Assembly: GCA_021604845.1 (NCBI GenBank)
Contig: BQJT01000020.1
Coordinates: 1 to 33,065 of the forward strand
Source: Cyclobacteriaceae bacterium
GTDB taxonomy: Bacteria > Bacteroidota > Bacteroidia > Cytophagales > Cyclobacteriaceae
Length of the DNA: 33,065 nt
Reading direction: 5' to 3'
The notes under the pieces: model-generated
Told to the model about the DNA's origin: nothing
What the model saw: the letters and a program-made list of their open reading frames with translations, nothing else
The model's database searches: none
Made by a program: the position numbers and the translations under genes
Shown: positions 1 through 7,830 of the stretch, piece after piece
Layout: each line of letters opens with the position of its first letter
Numbering within the stretch: position 1 is the stretch's first letter

Positions 1-352
1 GCTTTCTGGCCTTGTCCAGCGCAAGATCCAGACGTTCCTGCGTGTAGGGCTTTAATAAATAGTCGATGGCATTTTGTTCAAATGCTTTAAGCGCATACTG
101 GTCGTAGGCAGTAGAAAAAATAATAACCGGATGGTGATCCAGCAGTTCGAGCATTTCGAATCCGCTCAGCTTTGGCATCATGATGTCCAGAAATACCAGT
201 TCAGGCTTCATTTCATGAATGGCCTTCAATCCGTCGAATCCGTTTTTGCACTCAGCTATCACCTCGACGTCATCATGACTACCCAGGTAGTTCTTAATGA
301 TATCTATGGCCAATTGTTCGTCGTCGATTATAATGGTCTTTATGGTGGACAT
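1..352 (-). CDS. LytTR-family response regulator, receiver domain (partial, cut by window start)
   Basis: The 117 visible residues are an N-terminal CheY-like receiver: acidic pair D10-D11, phosphoacceptor D56 in FLDIMMPK, the switch threonine in FSTAYDQYA and the lysine in YLLKPY. The C-terminal output domain lies outside the window. A LytTR DNA-binding domain is inferred because the gene follows a LytS-type kinase and because FSTAYDQYALKAFEQNAIDYLLKPY is the usual wording of this subfamily. Its start codon shares one base with the stop codon of the kinase (TAATG), so the two are translationally coupled and form a two-component system. Expected role: a phosphorylation-controlled transcription factor, possibly acting on its own operon through the repeat upstream of position 2461. 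Confidence 0.9.
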   Translation of the reverse strand, partial: MSTIKTIIIDDEQLAIDIIKNYLGSHDDVEVIAECKNGFDGLKAIHEMKPELVFLDIMMPKLSGFEMLELLDHHPVIIFSTAYDQYALKAFEQNAIDYLLKPYTQERLDLALDKARK

Positions 353-1392
353 TACTGCGGTATTTCTAGTGTGACTTCAAAAATATTTCCTTTTACCTGT
401 TGTTGGATCAATCCCTCCCGGTTGTAGATAAGGCCCAGCCTTTGCCTGATGTTCTTCAATCCGATTCCAGGTCCTTTATGTGGCACAGATTCAGGATCAA
501 AATTGTTGGTGATGCTAATTTTGAGCGAATCATTTGAAAGGTTGGCCTCCAGGTTGATAGTGATGGTGTCGATGCTTTCCTGGACGCCATGCTTTATAGC
601 ATTTTCAAAAATCGGCTGTAACAACAGGTTTGGTATTTTGCTTTTATAGCACTCCGGGCTTACCAGATTATTGAATACCAGACGGTCACCAAACCGGACT
701 TTTTCAATAGCAAGGTACAATTCTATGTTTTCAAGTTCCGTACCCAGGTTATTGGTTTCCTGGTTATCTTTTCCAATGGAGTATCTGAGGAAGTTACTTA
801 GATTGATGATCATTTGACGCGCTTTAGGCGGGTCACTTAAAGTCAGGGAGTTGATGGAATTAAGGCTGTTGAAAATAAAGTGAGGGTTGATCTGGGATTT
901 TAACATTCGTAGTTCTGCCTCTTTCACTTCATTGGCCAGCTGCAACTGACGGTTTTTTTGCTCCTGTAAATTCTGGTTGTAAAGGATCAAATAATAGACC
1001 AATACGATAACGATATAATAAAATGCTCCTGAAATGATGTGATAAAGCATGGCTTCATCCAGTATTTCCTGGTACGTTTCGTCAGGCTGGACTAACTGAA
1101 GGATACCAGTGCAAATAAAAATCCATAAAAATAATACGATGATTCCGGTACCACTCAGGGTAAGAAATGGACGGCTGTCGGCAGCATCCTTAGGGATTGA
1201 AAATCTTACTAAATACCAAACCCCAAGTCCCAGGCAGGCGAAGGTAAAGTTAAATATTACACTATCCTGCAACGAAAACAACCAGGGCAAATCCAGGTAA
1301 ACATAAAGCAGACAGAAATGGCCGAAGCCGATCAATACCCACACCAGAAAATAATAAGCGGTGGCAATACTGCCGAGAATGGGATGTTTCAT
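352..1392 (-). CDS. LytS-type sensor histidine kinase (His_kinase family, PF06580-like)
   Basis: Membrane histidine kinase of 346 residues. Four hydrophobic segments lie at about residues 13-33, 46-63, 82-100 and 118-137, followed by a short coiled linker and the His_kinase motif SQINPHFIFNSLN with phosphoacceptor H171. The HATPase part carries the N-box in PIFENAIKHGV and a G-box in GPGIGLKNIRQRL. There is no separate extracellular sensor domain, so the stimulus is probably sensed in the membrane or through partner proteins. It lies 6 bases after the LiaF-like gene and overlaps the regulator start by one base. The arrangement resembles cell-envelope stress systems in which LiaF-like proteins modulate the kinase; that role is inference. 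Confidence 0.92.
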   Translation of the reverse strand: MKHPILGSIATAYYFLVWVLIGFGHFCLLYVYLDLPWLFSLQDSVIFNFTFACLGLGVWYLVRFSIPKDAADSRPFLTLSGTGIIVLFLWIFICTGILQLVQPDETYQEILDEAMLYHIISGAFYYIVIVLVYYLILYNQNLQEQKNRQLQLANEVKEAELRMLKSQINPHFIFNSLNSINSLTLSDPPKARQMIINLSNFLRYSIGKDNQETNNLGTELENIELYLAIEKVRFGDRLVFNNLVSPECYKSKIPNLLLQPIFENAIKHGVQESIDTITINLEANLSNDSLKISITNNFDPESVPHKGPGIGLKNIRQRLGLIYNREGLIQQQVKGNIFEVTLEIPQ

Positions 1393-1398
1393 CAGGCT

Positions 1399-2079
1399 CT
1401 AACCGTTCTTGATTTCTCCGCCTCCAAAAAGAATCAACCCTTTGACATATAAAGTCTTGCTTGGTTCGCTTTCTGACAGCGGGATTCCGGACCGCTTATC
1501 TTCAAATCCACCGAAGAGGACTGTTAGCTCCGAAACATTAACAGCCCAATCGGCAGGCACTTTAATTTCAACACCCCCAAAGATGGTTAGTAAATCAAGC
1601 ACTGCAGTATTATTGGATAGTCCTGCCAATCGCATATCCAGATCGAGACCACCAAACAGGGAAGTTGCTTTGCCGCCCTTAAAATCCTGAGAGTTTATTT
1701 GTTTTTCGACACTACCGAATAATACCACCTGATCCAATTCTCCTTCTGGGGAAGAAGGTAGATTATTCTGCCGATGTCTCATTAACAACGCAATTCCCAC
1801 CAAAACCAGTGCCAATGGCCACAGATCTCCGAACCCGAAGTAGTGTAATCCCAGTATGTCATAAATAAATATGAAAAGTGCACCAATGATTAATGGTACG
1901 AAACCCTCTTTTTTACCTAATGAAATTCCAATCAATCCTATTAGTACCAAAATCGCCTTCCAGGAAAAAAACACATGGGGCAACGGTAACAAGTGAAGAT
2001 TTTTTAGCAGAAAAGCCAATCCGACCACTACCAATACAACCCCTGTCCAATTTCTTTGTTTAACGTTATTATTCGCCAT
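1399..2079 (-). CDS. LiaF-like membrane protein (DUF5668 plus C-terminal LiaF/YvqF-like domain)
   Basis: A 226-residue protein. The N-terminus holds four hydrophobic helices (about residues 10-27, 37-55, 60-77 and 84-100) with the DUF5668 pattern of paired GVVLVVVGLAFLL-type segments. After a charged linker the C-terminal ~110 residues repeat the signature LFGG or IFGG (SLFGGLDLDM, IFGGVEIKVP, LFGGFEDKR, LFGGGEIKNG), as in the beta-solenoid ('toast-rack') domain of LiaF and YvqF. It is encoded between a smaller DUF5668 protein and the kinase, suggesting membrane regulation of the kinase or an envelope-protective role. The family assignment is firm; the function is inferred. Confidence 0.85.
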   Translation of the reverse strand: MANNNVKQRNWTGVVLVVVGLAFLLKNLHLLPLPHVFFSWKAILVLIGLIGISLGKKEGFVPLIIGALFIFIYDILGLHYFGFGDLWPLALVLVGIALLMRHRQNNLPSSPEGELDQVVLFGSVEKQINSQDFKGGKATSLFGGLDLDMRLAGLSNNTAVLDLLTIFGGVEIKVPADWAVNVSELTVLFGGFEDKRSGIPLSESEPSKTLYVKGLILFGGGEIKNG

Positions 2080-2119
2080 TACTTTCTTAATTCTTTATAC
2101 TAATTCCCACCTGGGACTT

Positions 2120-2461
2120 TCAACTTTTTTGAACAAGGGATGATCGGGTTAGCATAATAACTCCGACAATGATCAAAGCTAATGGCCACCATTGATAAAA
2201 ATAACGCAATGCATAAATTATCTCATCCGTGAACAGGAAGAATGCCCCAATCAATACCAACGTCAGGCCTGTTCGATGACCAAGTGCCAGCAACAGCACC
2301 CCAATGACTATCAACATGCTTTGCCAGCTGAAGAAGTAATGGGGTAACCATTGTTGCAGATGAAAATATTCCCAATGGAATTGTTTGTTCAGGTAAATTA
2401 TGCCTATTACCAACAGGCAGACACCCAACCAACTTGTTCGTTCCCGGTTTCGTTGACTCAT
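2120..2461 (-). CDS. Small DUF5668-like membrane protein
   Basis: A 113-residue integral membrane protein with four hydrophobic stretches, resembling the membrane half of the next gene: both start with a polar RN-containing tail, then W-x-G-V and a VIG or VVG helix, and both contain the phrase WPLALIIVG or WPLALVLVG. It lacks the C-terminal LiaF-like domain, so the two genes probably arose by duplication with gain or loss of that domain. It is the first gene of the minus-strand operon, 40 bases before the LiaF-like gene. The start lies just downstream of a 440-base non-coding region that carries a tandem palindromic repeat. Function unknown; envelope sensing is inferred from its neighbours. 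Confidence 0.8.
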   Translation of the reverse strand: MSQRNRERTSWLGVCLLVIGIIYLNKQFHWEYFHLQQWLPHYFFSWQSMLIVIGVLLLALGHRTGLTLVLIGAFFLFTDEIIYALRYFYQWWPLALIIVGVIMLTRSSLVQKS

Positions 2462-2528
2462 AGCATTGTGGTGTTTTCAAGCATGAATCAAATTAACTGA
2501 TGATTAAAGGATTTATCTATAGATAATC

Positions 2529-2570
2529 GGTAAGCTGCGGAAATTTACCGGTAAACGGCAGAAATTTACC
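2529..2570. promoter_or_regulatory. Tandem 21-bp palindromic repeat, candidate LytTR operator
   Basis: Two adjacent 21-base units (2529-2549 and 2550-2570) differ at only a few positions. Each begins with GGTAA and ends with TTACC, so each is also an inverted repeat GGTAA-N11-TTACC. The 21-base period equals two helical turns, the spacing expected for paired half-sites of LytTR regulators (family knowledge). The repeat lies about 70-110 bases upstream of the first gene of the operon that ends in a LytTR-type regulator, so autoregulation is a reasonable guess. Binding by that regulator is inference. Confidence 0.55.
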
Positions 2571-2821
2571 GTAAGAACAAAAGCATCGGTTAAGCCTGGG
2601 TGGCTTCAATTTATTAATCTAAAACCCGATTTTGAGGTTCAAAAGATCCAATGCCCCCAAGATCCTGCTCAACTTTGTTGCTGTTGCTGGTTGCTCTTGC
2701 TGAAAAAATGGTAAATCTATCTGACTAAACTCAAGCCAAACTGCGAATCAGTTTAAAATTTATCTTGAATTTTGAAAAATGTATATTATTTCCAACACAG
2801 GGGGTTAAAATCCAACTTTGA

Positions 2822-2853
2822 TTTGATTATTCTTGCTAAAAATTCTACTTTTA
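2822..2853 (+). promoter_or_regulatory. Predicted Bacteroidota sigma-A promoter for glutamine synthetase
   Basis: TTTG at 2822-2825 followed, after 20 bases, by TACTTTTA at 2846-2853. This matches the Bacteroidota -33 (TTTG) and -7 (TAnnTTTG) elements with one mismatch at the last base and normal spacing. It leaves a 5' leader of roughly 40 bases before the ATG at 2903. It rests on pattern match only. Confidence 0.5.
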
Positions 2854-2902
2854 ACGTTTGAAAATTGACCAAGTAGGATTGTAAAACATTAATAATTAAG
2901 AG

Positions 2903-3928
2903 ATGACAAAGAGTAAGTTAGAATACATTTGGCTGGATGGATATAAGCCCACACAAAGCTTAAGAAGTAAGACCAAAATTGTAAAAGATTTTAGTGGTAA
3001 ACTTGAGGACTGCCCCATTTGGTCATTTGATGGAAGTAGCACACAACAGGCTGAAGGAAGCTCTTCGGACTGTGTATTACAGCCTGTGGCTATTTTTACA
3101 GACCCGGCCAGAAAGAACGGATACCTGGTTATGACCGAGGTTTTAAATGCGGATCATACTCCTCATGTTACAAACGGCAGGGCTACCATCGACGACGACG
3201 ACAGTGATTTCTGGTTCGGTTTTGAGCAGGAGTATTTTTTCTGGGATCTTAGTACTAATAAACCTCTTGGCTTCCCGGAAAGCGGATACCCCGCGCCTCA
3301 GGGACCCTATTACTGTGGAGTTGGTGCCGGAAAAGTTTACGGACGTCAAATTATGGACGAGCATTTGGATCTATGTCTTGACGCGGGTCTGAATGTAGAA
3401 GGAATTAATGGTGAGGTTGCAGCCGGACAATGGGAATTTCAAATATTTGCCAAAGGTGCAAGATCCGCTGGTGACCAGATTTGGGTTGCTCGCTTTTTGG
3501 CTGAGCGCAACGCTGAGCAATACGGTGTAGCTATAAACTGGCATCCAAAGCCGGTACTAGGTGATTGGAACGGTTCCGGAATGCACTGTAATTTCAGTAA
3601 TTCTTTACTGCGGGAAGCAGGCAGTGAGGAGGTTTTTAAAGTAGTGTGTGATGCTATTGGAAAACAGATCGAAGCACATATTTCTGTGTATGGGGCAGAT
3701 AACCACATGCGCTTAACCGGGTTACACGAGACACAGTCAATTGATCAATTCAGTTACGGCGTCTCTGACCGGGGAGCATCTATCCGAATCCCCAATGTAG
3801 TGGTTGACAATGGATGGAGTGGGTATCTGGAAGATCGCCGCCCTGCTTCAAATGGGGATCCCTACAAGATTGCCGCAGTTTTAATTAAAACTGTTAAAGC
3901 AGTGGATGTATCTGCAGCATCAGTTTAA
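2903..3928 (+). CDS. glnII: Glutamine synthetase, type II (eukaryote-like, GSII)
   Basis: Cytosolic ATP-dependent condensation of ammonium with glutamate to glutamine. The length of 341 residues fits the short decameric GSII class rather than GSI (~470) or GSIII (~700). Visible signatures are WSFDGSST near residue 41, the metal-binding FEQEYFFWD, NGEVAAGQWEFQI (the N-x-E-x-x-x-GQWE motif), GSGMHCNFS and the C-terminal RRPASNGDPY. GSII enzymes are common in Bacteroidota as well as eukaryotes and some actinobacteria and rhizobia. It is a single-gene unit with its own predicted promoter and a strong terminator directly downstream. No GlnB or transporter gene is adjacent. Confidence 0.95.
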   Translation: MTKSKLEYIWLDGYKPTQSLRSKTKIVKDFSGKLEDCPIWSFDGSSTQQAEGSSSDCVLQPVAIFTDPARKNGYLVMTEVLNADHTPHVTNGRATIDDDDSDFWFGFEQEYFFWDLSTNKPLGFPESGYPAPQGPYYCGVGAGKVYGRQIMDEHLDLCLDAGLNVEGINGEVAAGQWEFQIFAKGARSAGDQIWVARFLAERNAEQYGVAINWHPKPVLGDWNGSGMHCNFSNSLLREAGSEEVFKVVCDAIGKQIEAHISVYGADNHMRLTGLHETQSIDQFSYGVSDRGASIRIPNVVVDNGWSGYLEDRRPASNGDPYKIAAVLIKTVKAVDVSAASV

Positions 3929-3949
3929 TTTATAAAAGCTTTAAGAATG

Positions 3950-3979
3950 AAGGCCATTAGTCGTAATGGCCTTTTTTTT
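3950..3979 (+). terminator. Rho-independent terminator after glutamine synthetase
   Basis: A perfect ten-base-pair stem, AAGGCCATTA and TAATGGCCTT, closes a four-base GTCG loop and runs into eight consecutive T residues. It begins 21 bases after the synthetase stop codon. Confidence 0.95.
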
Positions 3980-4019
3980 GCCCCTGAAATCACCTTGTTT
4001 GGATGAGACTATTTCGATA

Positions 4020-4304
4020 ATGGATTACCAGGAATTTATTCAGTCATTGGATCAGTCAATACCTCCTGATCTTTCAAATCCCTTACTGCTTGCTTTGTGG
4101 TATGATGCCAAGGGAGACTGGAGTAAAGCACACAATATTGCTCAGGATATAAGCGGTACCATGGGTAGCTGGATGCATGCCTATCTTCATCGAAAAGAAG
4201 GAGATTTGTCAAATGCCGCTTATTGGTATTCCAGGGCAGCTAGAGAATTACCCGAATATAGCCTGGAAATGGAATGGAAGGAATTGGTTAAAGAGATACT
4301 TTAA
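4020..4304 (+). CDS. Conserved hypothetical protein, TPR-like, 94 residues
   Basis: A small cytosolic protein with no signal peptide. The ATG at 4020 is chosen because the longer frame from 3966 would begin inside the T-tract terminator of glutamine synthetase. The sequence has helical TPR-like character: a residue pattern like ALWYDAKGDWSKAHNIAQD, then SWMHAYLHRKEGDLSNAAYWYSRAAR, a wording I recognise from short uncharacterised bacterial proteins found in Bacteroidota and Proteobacteria. The function is unknown. It stands alone, with 285 bases of non-coding DNA before the bactofilin gene. Confidence 0.75.
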   Translation: MDYQEFIQSLDQSIPPDLSNPLLLALWYDAKGDWSKAHNIAQDISGTMGSWMHAYLHRKEGDLSNAAYWYSRAARELPEYSLEMEWKELVKEIL

Positions 4305-4589
4305 GTGGCTTGTTGAAACTACCGCTGTTAACTAGCAGGCTACTGGTATAACACCCTCTGGAACAGGACTTAATAGTGGTAAAGTTAGCCGACTGTGCTT
4401 CAAATAAATCATAATGACCGATGATATTTGAAATGCTATTCGCCAAAAAGTAAGCAGGTAGTAATGAAAATTAATGCAAAATTTGTAACCTTTGTTTTAC
4501 ACATAGATTAAATAATTCCGAATTACGTTCGTTTTAACTTAGTAATTTTTACCTGCGAATTAATTTTTTAATAAATAAACCAGTGAATT

Positions 4590-5096
4590 ATGTTTACTAA
4601 TAAAGAAGATGATGCCAGAATAACTGAAATAAGCAGTAGTAGCAATACCATCAGCAAAGACACTTCAATTGATGGAAATGTTGAAACCACTGGAAACCTT
4701 AGGATAGAGGGCACTGTAAAGGGAAATATTAGGGCCCGATCGAAGGTGGTGCTGGGGAATTCTGGAGAAGTTGAGGGCAAGGTTTTTGCTCAAACCGCTG
4801 ACATTGAGGGAACTATTAAGGGAACCGTCCAGGTTGAAGGAATGCTTACTCTTAAATCAACGGCAAACATTAAAGGTGATATTAAAACTGGCAAGTTGGC
4901 AATGGAAGCAGGAGCCATTTTTGAGGGAAAATGTAAAATGGGTTCATTTAAAAACCCTGAAGATTTAAAATCCGCGGATACCATTGCTAAGTTGGAAACA
5001 CCGGTTTCAAAGCCTGAACCTAATCCGGAAGTGACTCCCGAACAAAAGATTTCAAAACCGAGTCTTTCCAGTACTCAGGCTCAAACCGTTAAGTAA
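4590..5096 (+). CDS. Bactofilin (polymer-forming cytoskeletal protein)
   Basis: A 168-residue protein. The central ~100 residues (about 20-125) are a bactofilin beta-helix with the recurring hydrophobic-G pattern (IDGNVETTGNLRIEGTVKGNI, EGKVFAQTADIEGTIKGTV, IKGDIKTGKLAMEAGAIFEGKCKMG). The flanks are disordered: a charged N-terminus that could contact membrane, and a proline- and serine-rich tail from about residue 127. Bactofilins polymerise without nucleotides and position envelope or morphogenesis factors in bacteria. There is no adjacent peptidase M23 or AtpI-type gene, which often accompany bactofilins in Bacteroidota. Which structure this copy organises is not shown by the sequence. Confidence 0.9.
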   Translation: MFTNKEDDARITEISSSSNTISKDTSIDGNVETTGNLRIEGTVKGNIRARSKVVLGNSGEVEGKVFAQTADIEGTIKGTVQVEGMLTLKSTANIKGDIKTGKLAMEAGAIFEGKCKMGSFKNPEDLKSADTIAKLETPVSKPEPNPEVTPEQKISKPSLSSTQAQTVK

Positions 5097-5277
5097 TATA
5101 GGGCAACAATTTACTCAGCCGAGTTAGCCTGGTTATCACGTAGCCTTCCGGGAACAAATTTCACCAGGTAAGGATATGCAATCAATCTATTAATTAAGAA
5201 ATCAAGGATTCAAGTAATCAAGTAATCTTCTAGCTGTTTGAATTAAGTTTTTTTTTCATTATTTAGCATCCCGATAA

Positions 5278-6054
5278 ATGTTAAATATAGAAAGTAAAAC
5301 AGTTGTAATCACCGGAGGTGGTAGTGGTATTGGGGCCAGCATGGTTAAATGTTTCGCTGGAAGAGGTGCCCGGGTGGTGATTTTAGAGCTTGACCTGGAT
5401 AAGGCCAACCAATTGGTTTCGGAAATTGGTTACTCTGACAATAGGATCACTTGCCACCAGGTTGACGTAGCCAACCAGTCGCTAGTCCTGCAGGTTATGC
5501 AAAGGATTATTGACGATCAGGGCTCCATAGATATACTAATTAACAACGCTGGAATTTCACAGGTAGGTTCTCTCGATAAAACCACAGAACAGGACTTCGA
5601 TCGTGTTTTTAATGTCAACGTAAAAGGAGTCTACAACTGCCTTCTCGGAGTAATTGAGCATATGAAATCAAAGAGGAGCGGGGTAATCCTTAACATGTGT
5701 TCCGTAGCGGCTACCGTAGGACTTAAGGATCGGTTTGCCTATAGTGCAACCAAGGGCGCAATCAGATCGATCACTTTCTCAGTGGCAAAGGATTACCTGC
5801 CCTACAATATCAGGTGTAATAGTATTTCACCGGCTCGCGTTCACACCCCATTTGTTGACGATTATCTTAAAAAGAACTATCCCGGCAGGGAACAGGAAAT
5901 ATTTGAACAGTTAGCATCTTCTCAGCCCATTGGCAGAATGGCTGCACCTGAAGAAATTGCAAATTTGGCGCTGTACCTATGTTCTGAAGAAGCTTCTTTT
6001 ATTACTGGTACAGATTATCCGATTGACGGAGGTTTTATAAAATTAAACACATAG
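5278..6054 (+). CDS. SDR oxidoreductase, probable 2-keto-3-deoxy-L-fuconate dehydrogenase
   Basis: A classical short-chain dehydrogenase of 258 residues, with the nucleotide-binding TGGGSGIG near residue 12, the structural NNAG, the catalytic serine in NMCSVAAT and the YSATK pair. The segment SPARVHTPFVDDYLKKNYPG and the C-terminal GRMAAPEEIANLALYLCSEEASFITGTDYPIDGG resemble sugar-acid dehydrogenases of the non-phosphorylating L-fucose and L-rhamnose routes, which oxidise 2-keto-3-deoxy-L-fuconate. The FAH-family gene 11 bases downstream fits the next step, hydrolysis of the diketo acid. Other enzymes of that route are not in the window, so the substrate is inferred while SDR membership is certain. 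Confidence 0.8.
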   Translation: MLNIESKTVVITGGGSGIGASMVKCFAGRGARVVILELDLDKANQLVSEIGYSDNRITCHQVDVANQSLVLQVMQRIIDDQGSIDILINNAGISQVGSLDKTTEQDFDRVFNVNVKGVYNCLLGVIEHMKSKRSGVILNMCSVAATVGLKDRFAYSATKGAIRSITFSVAKDYLPYNIRCNSISPARVHTPFVDDYLKKNYPGREQEIFEQLASSQPIGRMAAPEEIANLALYLCSEEASFITGTDYPIDGGFIKLNT

Positions 6055-6065
6055 ATATATTATTA

Positions 6066-6917
6066 ATGAAGCTAATAAGATTTGGAAACACAGGGAGTGA
6101 ATCTCCTGGTTATTTAGACGACTCAGGAAACAGGAGGGACCTAACTTCGTTTGGAGAGGATTTCGACCAGCAGTTTTTTGGAAACAATGGAATTCAACGC
6201 CTGGAAGAGTGGTTAGATCAACAACAGGAATCATTGCCCGTAATAGACACTCATATCAGATGGGCGGCTCCGGTTGCCAATCCGAGTAAAATTATATGTG
6301 TTGGATTGAATTACAGTGATCATGCCAAAGAAAGCGGGATGGCCATACCCGAAGAACCAGTGTTGTTTTTTAAGGCAACCACCTCACTGACCGGGCCTTA
6401 TGATACTATTATGATACCTCCAGGTAGTAAGAAAACAGACTGGGAAGTAGAACTGGCAGTGATCATCGGCAAAAAGGCATCGCATGTCTCAGAAGAGGAT
6501 GCAATGCTACATGTCGCGGGGTACTCTGTAATGAATGATGTCAGTGAACGGGCTTATCAATTGGAGGGTACCGGCCAGTGGGTAAAAGGTAAAAGTTATG
6601 ATACGTTTGCTCCATTGGGGCCGGTGATGGCTACCAGGGATGAAATAGCCAATGTTCATAACCTGAACCTATGGCTTAAGGTGAATGATCAATTCAGACA
6701 ACAAGGCAACACAGATACCCTGATATTTAAAGTGCCTTTTATAGTCAGTTATATAAGCCGCTACATGACCTTGCTACCGGGTGATATCATTTCCACTGGC
6801 ACACCTCCAGGTGTTGGCGCCGGCATGAAACCACCTCAGTTCCTGAAAGAAGGTGATGTAGTGGAACTGGGAATTGATGGCTTGGGCAGTTCTAAACAAA
6901 TGTTGGTACAGCGATAG
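6066..6917 (+). CDS. Fumarylacetoacetate hydrolase family protein, probable 2,4-diketo-3-deoxy-L-fuconate hydrolase
   Basis: A 283-residue protein: an N-terminal ~70-residue cap and a FAH catalytic domain from about residue 72 (KIICVGLNYSDHAKESG). The metal-binding residues are visible as the paired glutamates in DWEVELAVIIGK and an aspartate in VMNDVSERAYQ; the loop GKSYDTFAPLGP and the C-terminal STGTPPGVGAGMKPP are typical. Members cleave a C-C bond in diketo acids. With the SDR gene immediately upstream, the likely reaction is conversion of the diketo acid from L-fuconate to pyruvate and L-lactate. The family is certain; the substrate is inferred from the gene pair. Confidence 0.85.
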   Translation: MKLIRFGNTGSESPGYLDDSGNRRDLTSFGEDFDQQFFGNNGIQRLEEWLDQQQESLPVIDTHIRWAAPVANPSKIICVGLNYSDHAKESGMAIPEEPVLFFKATTSLTGPYDTIMIPPGSKKTDWEVELAVIIGKKASHVSEEDAMLHVAGYSVMNDVSERAYQLEGTGQWVKGKSYDTFAPLGPVMATRDEIANVHNLNLWLKVNDQFRQQGNTDTLIFKVPFIVSYISRYMTLLPGDIISTGTPPGVGAGMKPPQFLKEGDVVELGIDGLGSSKQMLVQR

Positions 6918-7020
6918 AATCTCACCAACAGACTGCCGGTTGCGACAAGCTGCAAAGTTGAAGAATTTTGTGCTTTTTCGGTAAGAACTAAACATTTAAC
7001 CATAAAATCACGCAACTATT

Positions 7021-7821
7021 ATGACTCAATTTCTAGGTGAATTATTAGGGACCATGTTGTTGATACTGCTTGGTAATGGAGTAGTTGCCGGAGTACTCCT
7101 GAAAGGCAGCAAATCAGAAAACTCCGGCTGGATTGTAATTACCTTTGGCTGGGGACTTGCAGTTGCGCTGGCAGTTTATGCGGTTGGGGGAATAAGTGGA
7201 GCACATATAAATCCTGCGGTAACTCTGGGACTGGCCTTTGCGGGCGAGTTTGCCTGGGAATTGGTGCCCTATTACATAATTGCCCAGATGATCGGTGCAG
7301 TAACCGGGGCAGCGCTGGTCTGGATACATTATTTGCCTCATTGGAAACTGACCTCGCAGGCGGATTTAAAACTGGCTGCATTTGCTACTGCTCCTGCAGT
7401 GCCAAGAACATGGGCCAATCTGGTAAGTGAAATGATCGGAACTTTTGTTTTGGTATTGGGCTTGCTGTTTATTGGGGCAAACCAGTTTACCGAGGGATTA
7501 AATCCGCTGGTGGTAGGGCTGCTTATATTTTCCATAGGCCTTTCGCTGGGAGGCACAACCGGATATGCCATTAATCCAGCCAGGGATCTGGGCCCAAGAA
7601 TAGCCCATGCAATTTTGCCGGTTGCAGGGAAAGGACCTTCTGATTGGAGATATAGTTGGATTCCGGTGATTGGCCCGGTGATCGGAGGAGTTTACGGTGC
7701 GTTGTTTTATAATGCAGTATTTAAAAATCAGCCCGGTGCTATCTTTTGGTCTGCCAGTTTAGTTTGTCTGGTTATTGTTCTGATAGCCATCGTGAAACAG
7801 CTTCAAGAGGATAAACAATAA
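7021..7821 (+). CDS. glpF: Aquaglyceroporin, glycerol uptake facilitator
   Basis: A six-helix MIP-family channel of 266 residues in the inner membrane. The two half-helix signatures are SGAHINPAVT and GYAINPARDLGPR; aspartate after the second NPAR is the diagnostic feature of glycerol channels as opposed to water channels. It lies 9 bases upstream of glycerol kinase, the classic glpFK arrangement: the channel lets glycerol diffuse in and the kinase traps it. No glycerol-3-phosphate dehydrogenase is in the window. The gap to the preceding FAH gene is 103 bases, so it may be transcribed separately. Confidence 0.95.
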   Translation: MTQFLGELLGTMLLILLGNGVVAGVLLKGSKSENSGWIVITFGWGLAVALAVYAVGGISGAHINPAVTLGLAFAGEFAWELVPYYIIAQMIGAVTGAALVWIHYLPHWKLTSQADLKLAAFATAPAVPRTWANLVSEMIGTFVLVLGLLFIGANQFTEGLNPLVVGLLIFSIGLSLGGTTGYAINPARDLGPRIAHAILPVAGKGPSDWRYSWIPVIGPVIGGVYGALFYNAVFKNQPGAIFWSASLVCLVIVLIAIVKQLQEDKQ

Positions 7822-7830
7822 AAATAAGAT

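Larger units (their letters stand above)
2462..2902. other. Divergent intergenic region between the LytTR operon and glutamine synthetase
   Basis: This 440-base AT-rich stretch contains no convincing gene. It holds the 21-bp tandem repeat at 2529-2570 and, at 2822-2853, a match to the Bacteroidota promoter consensus reading toward glutamine synthetase. Nothing recognisable was seen between about 2580 and 2815. Confidence 0.7.

Noticed and set aside
3966-4019. Longer N-terminus for the small TPR-like protein
   Set aside because: It begins inside the T tract of the glutamine synthetase terminator and encodes no conserved-looking residues; the ATG at 4020 is better.
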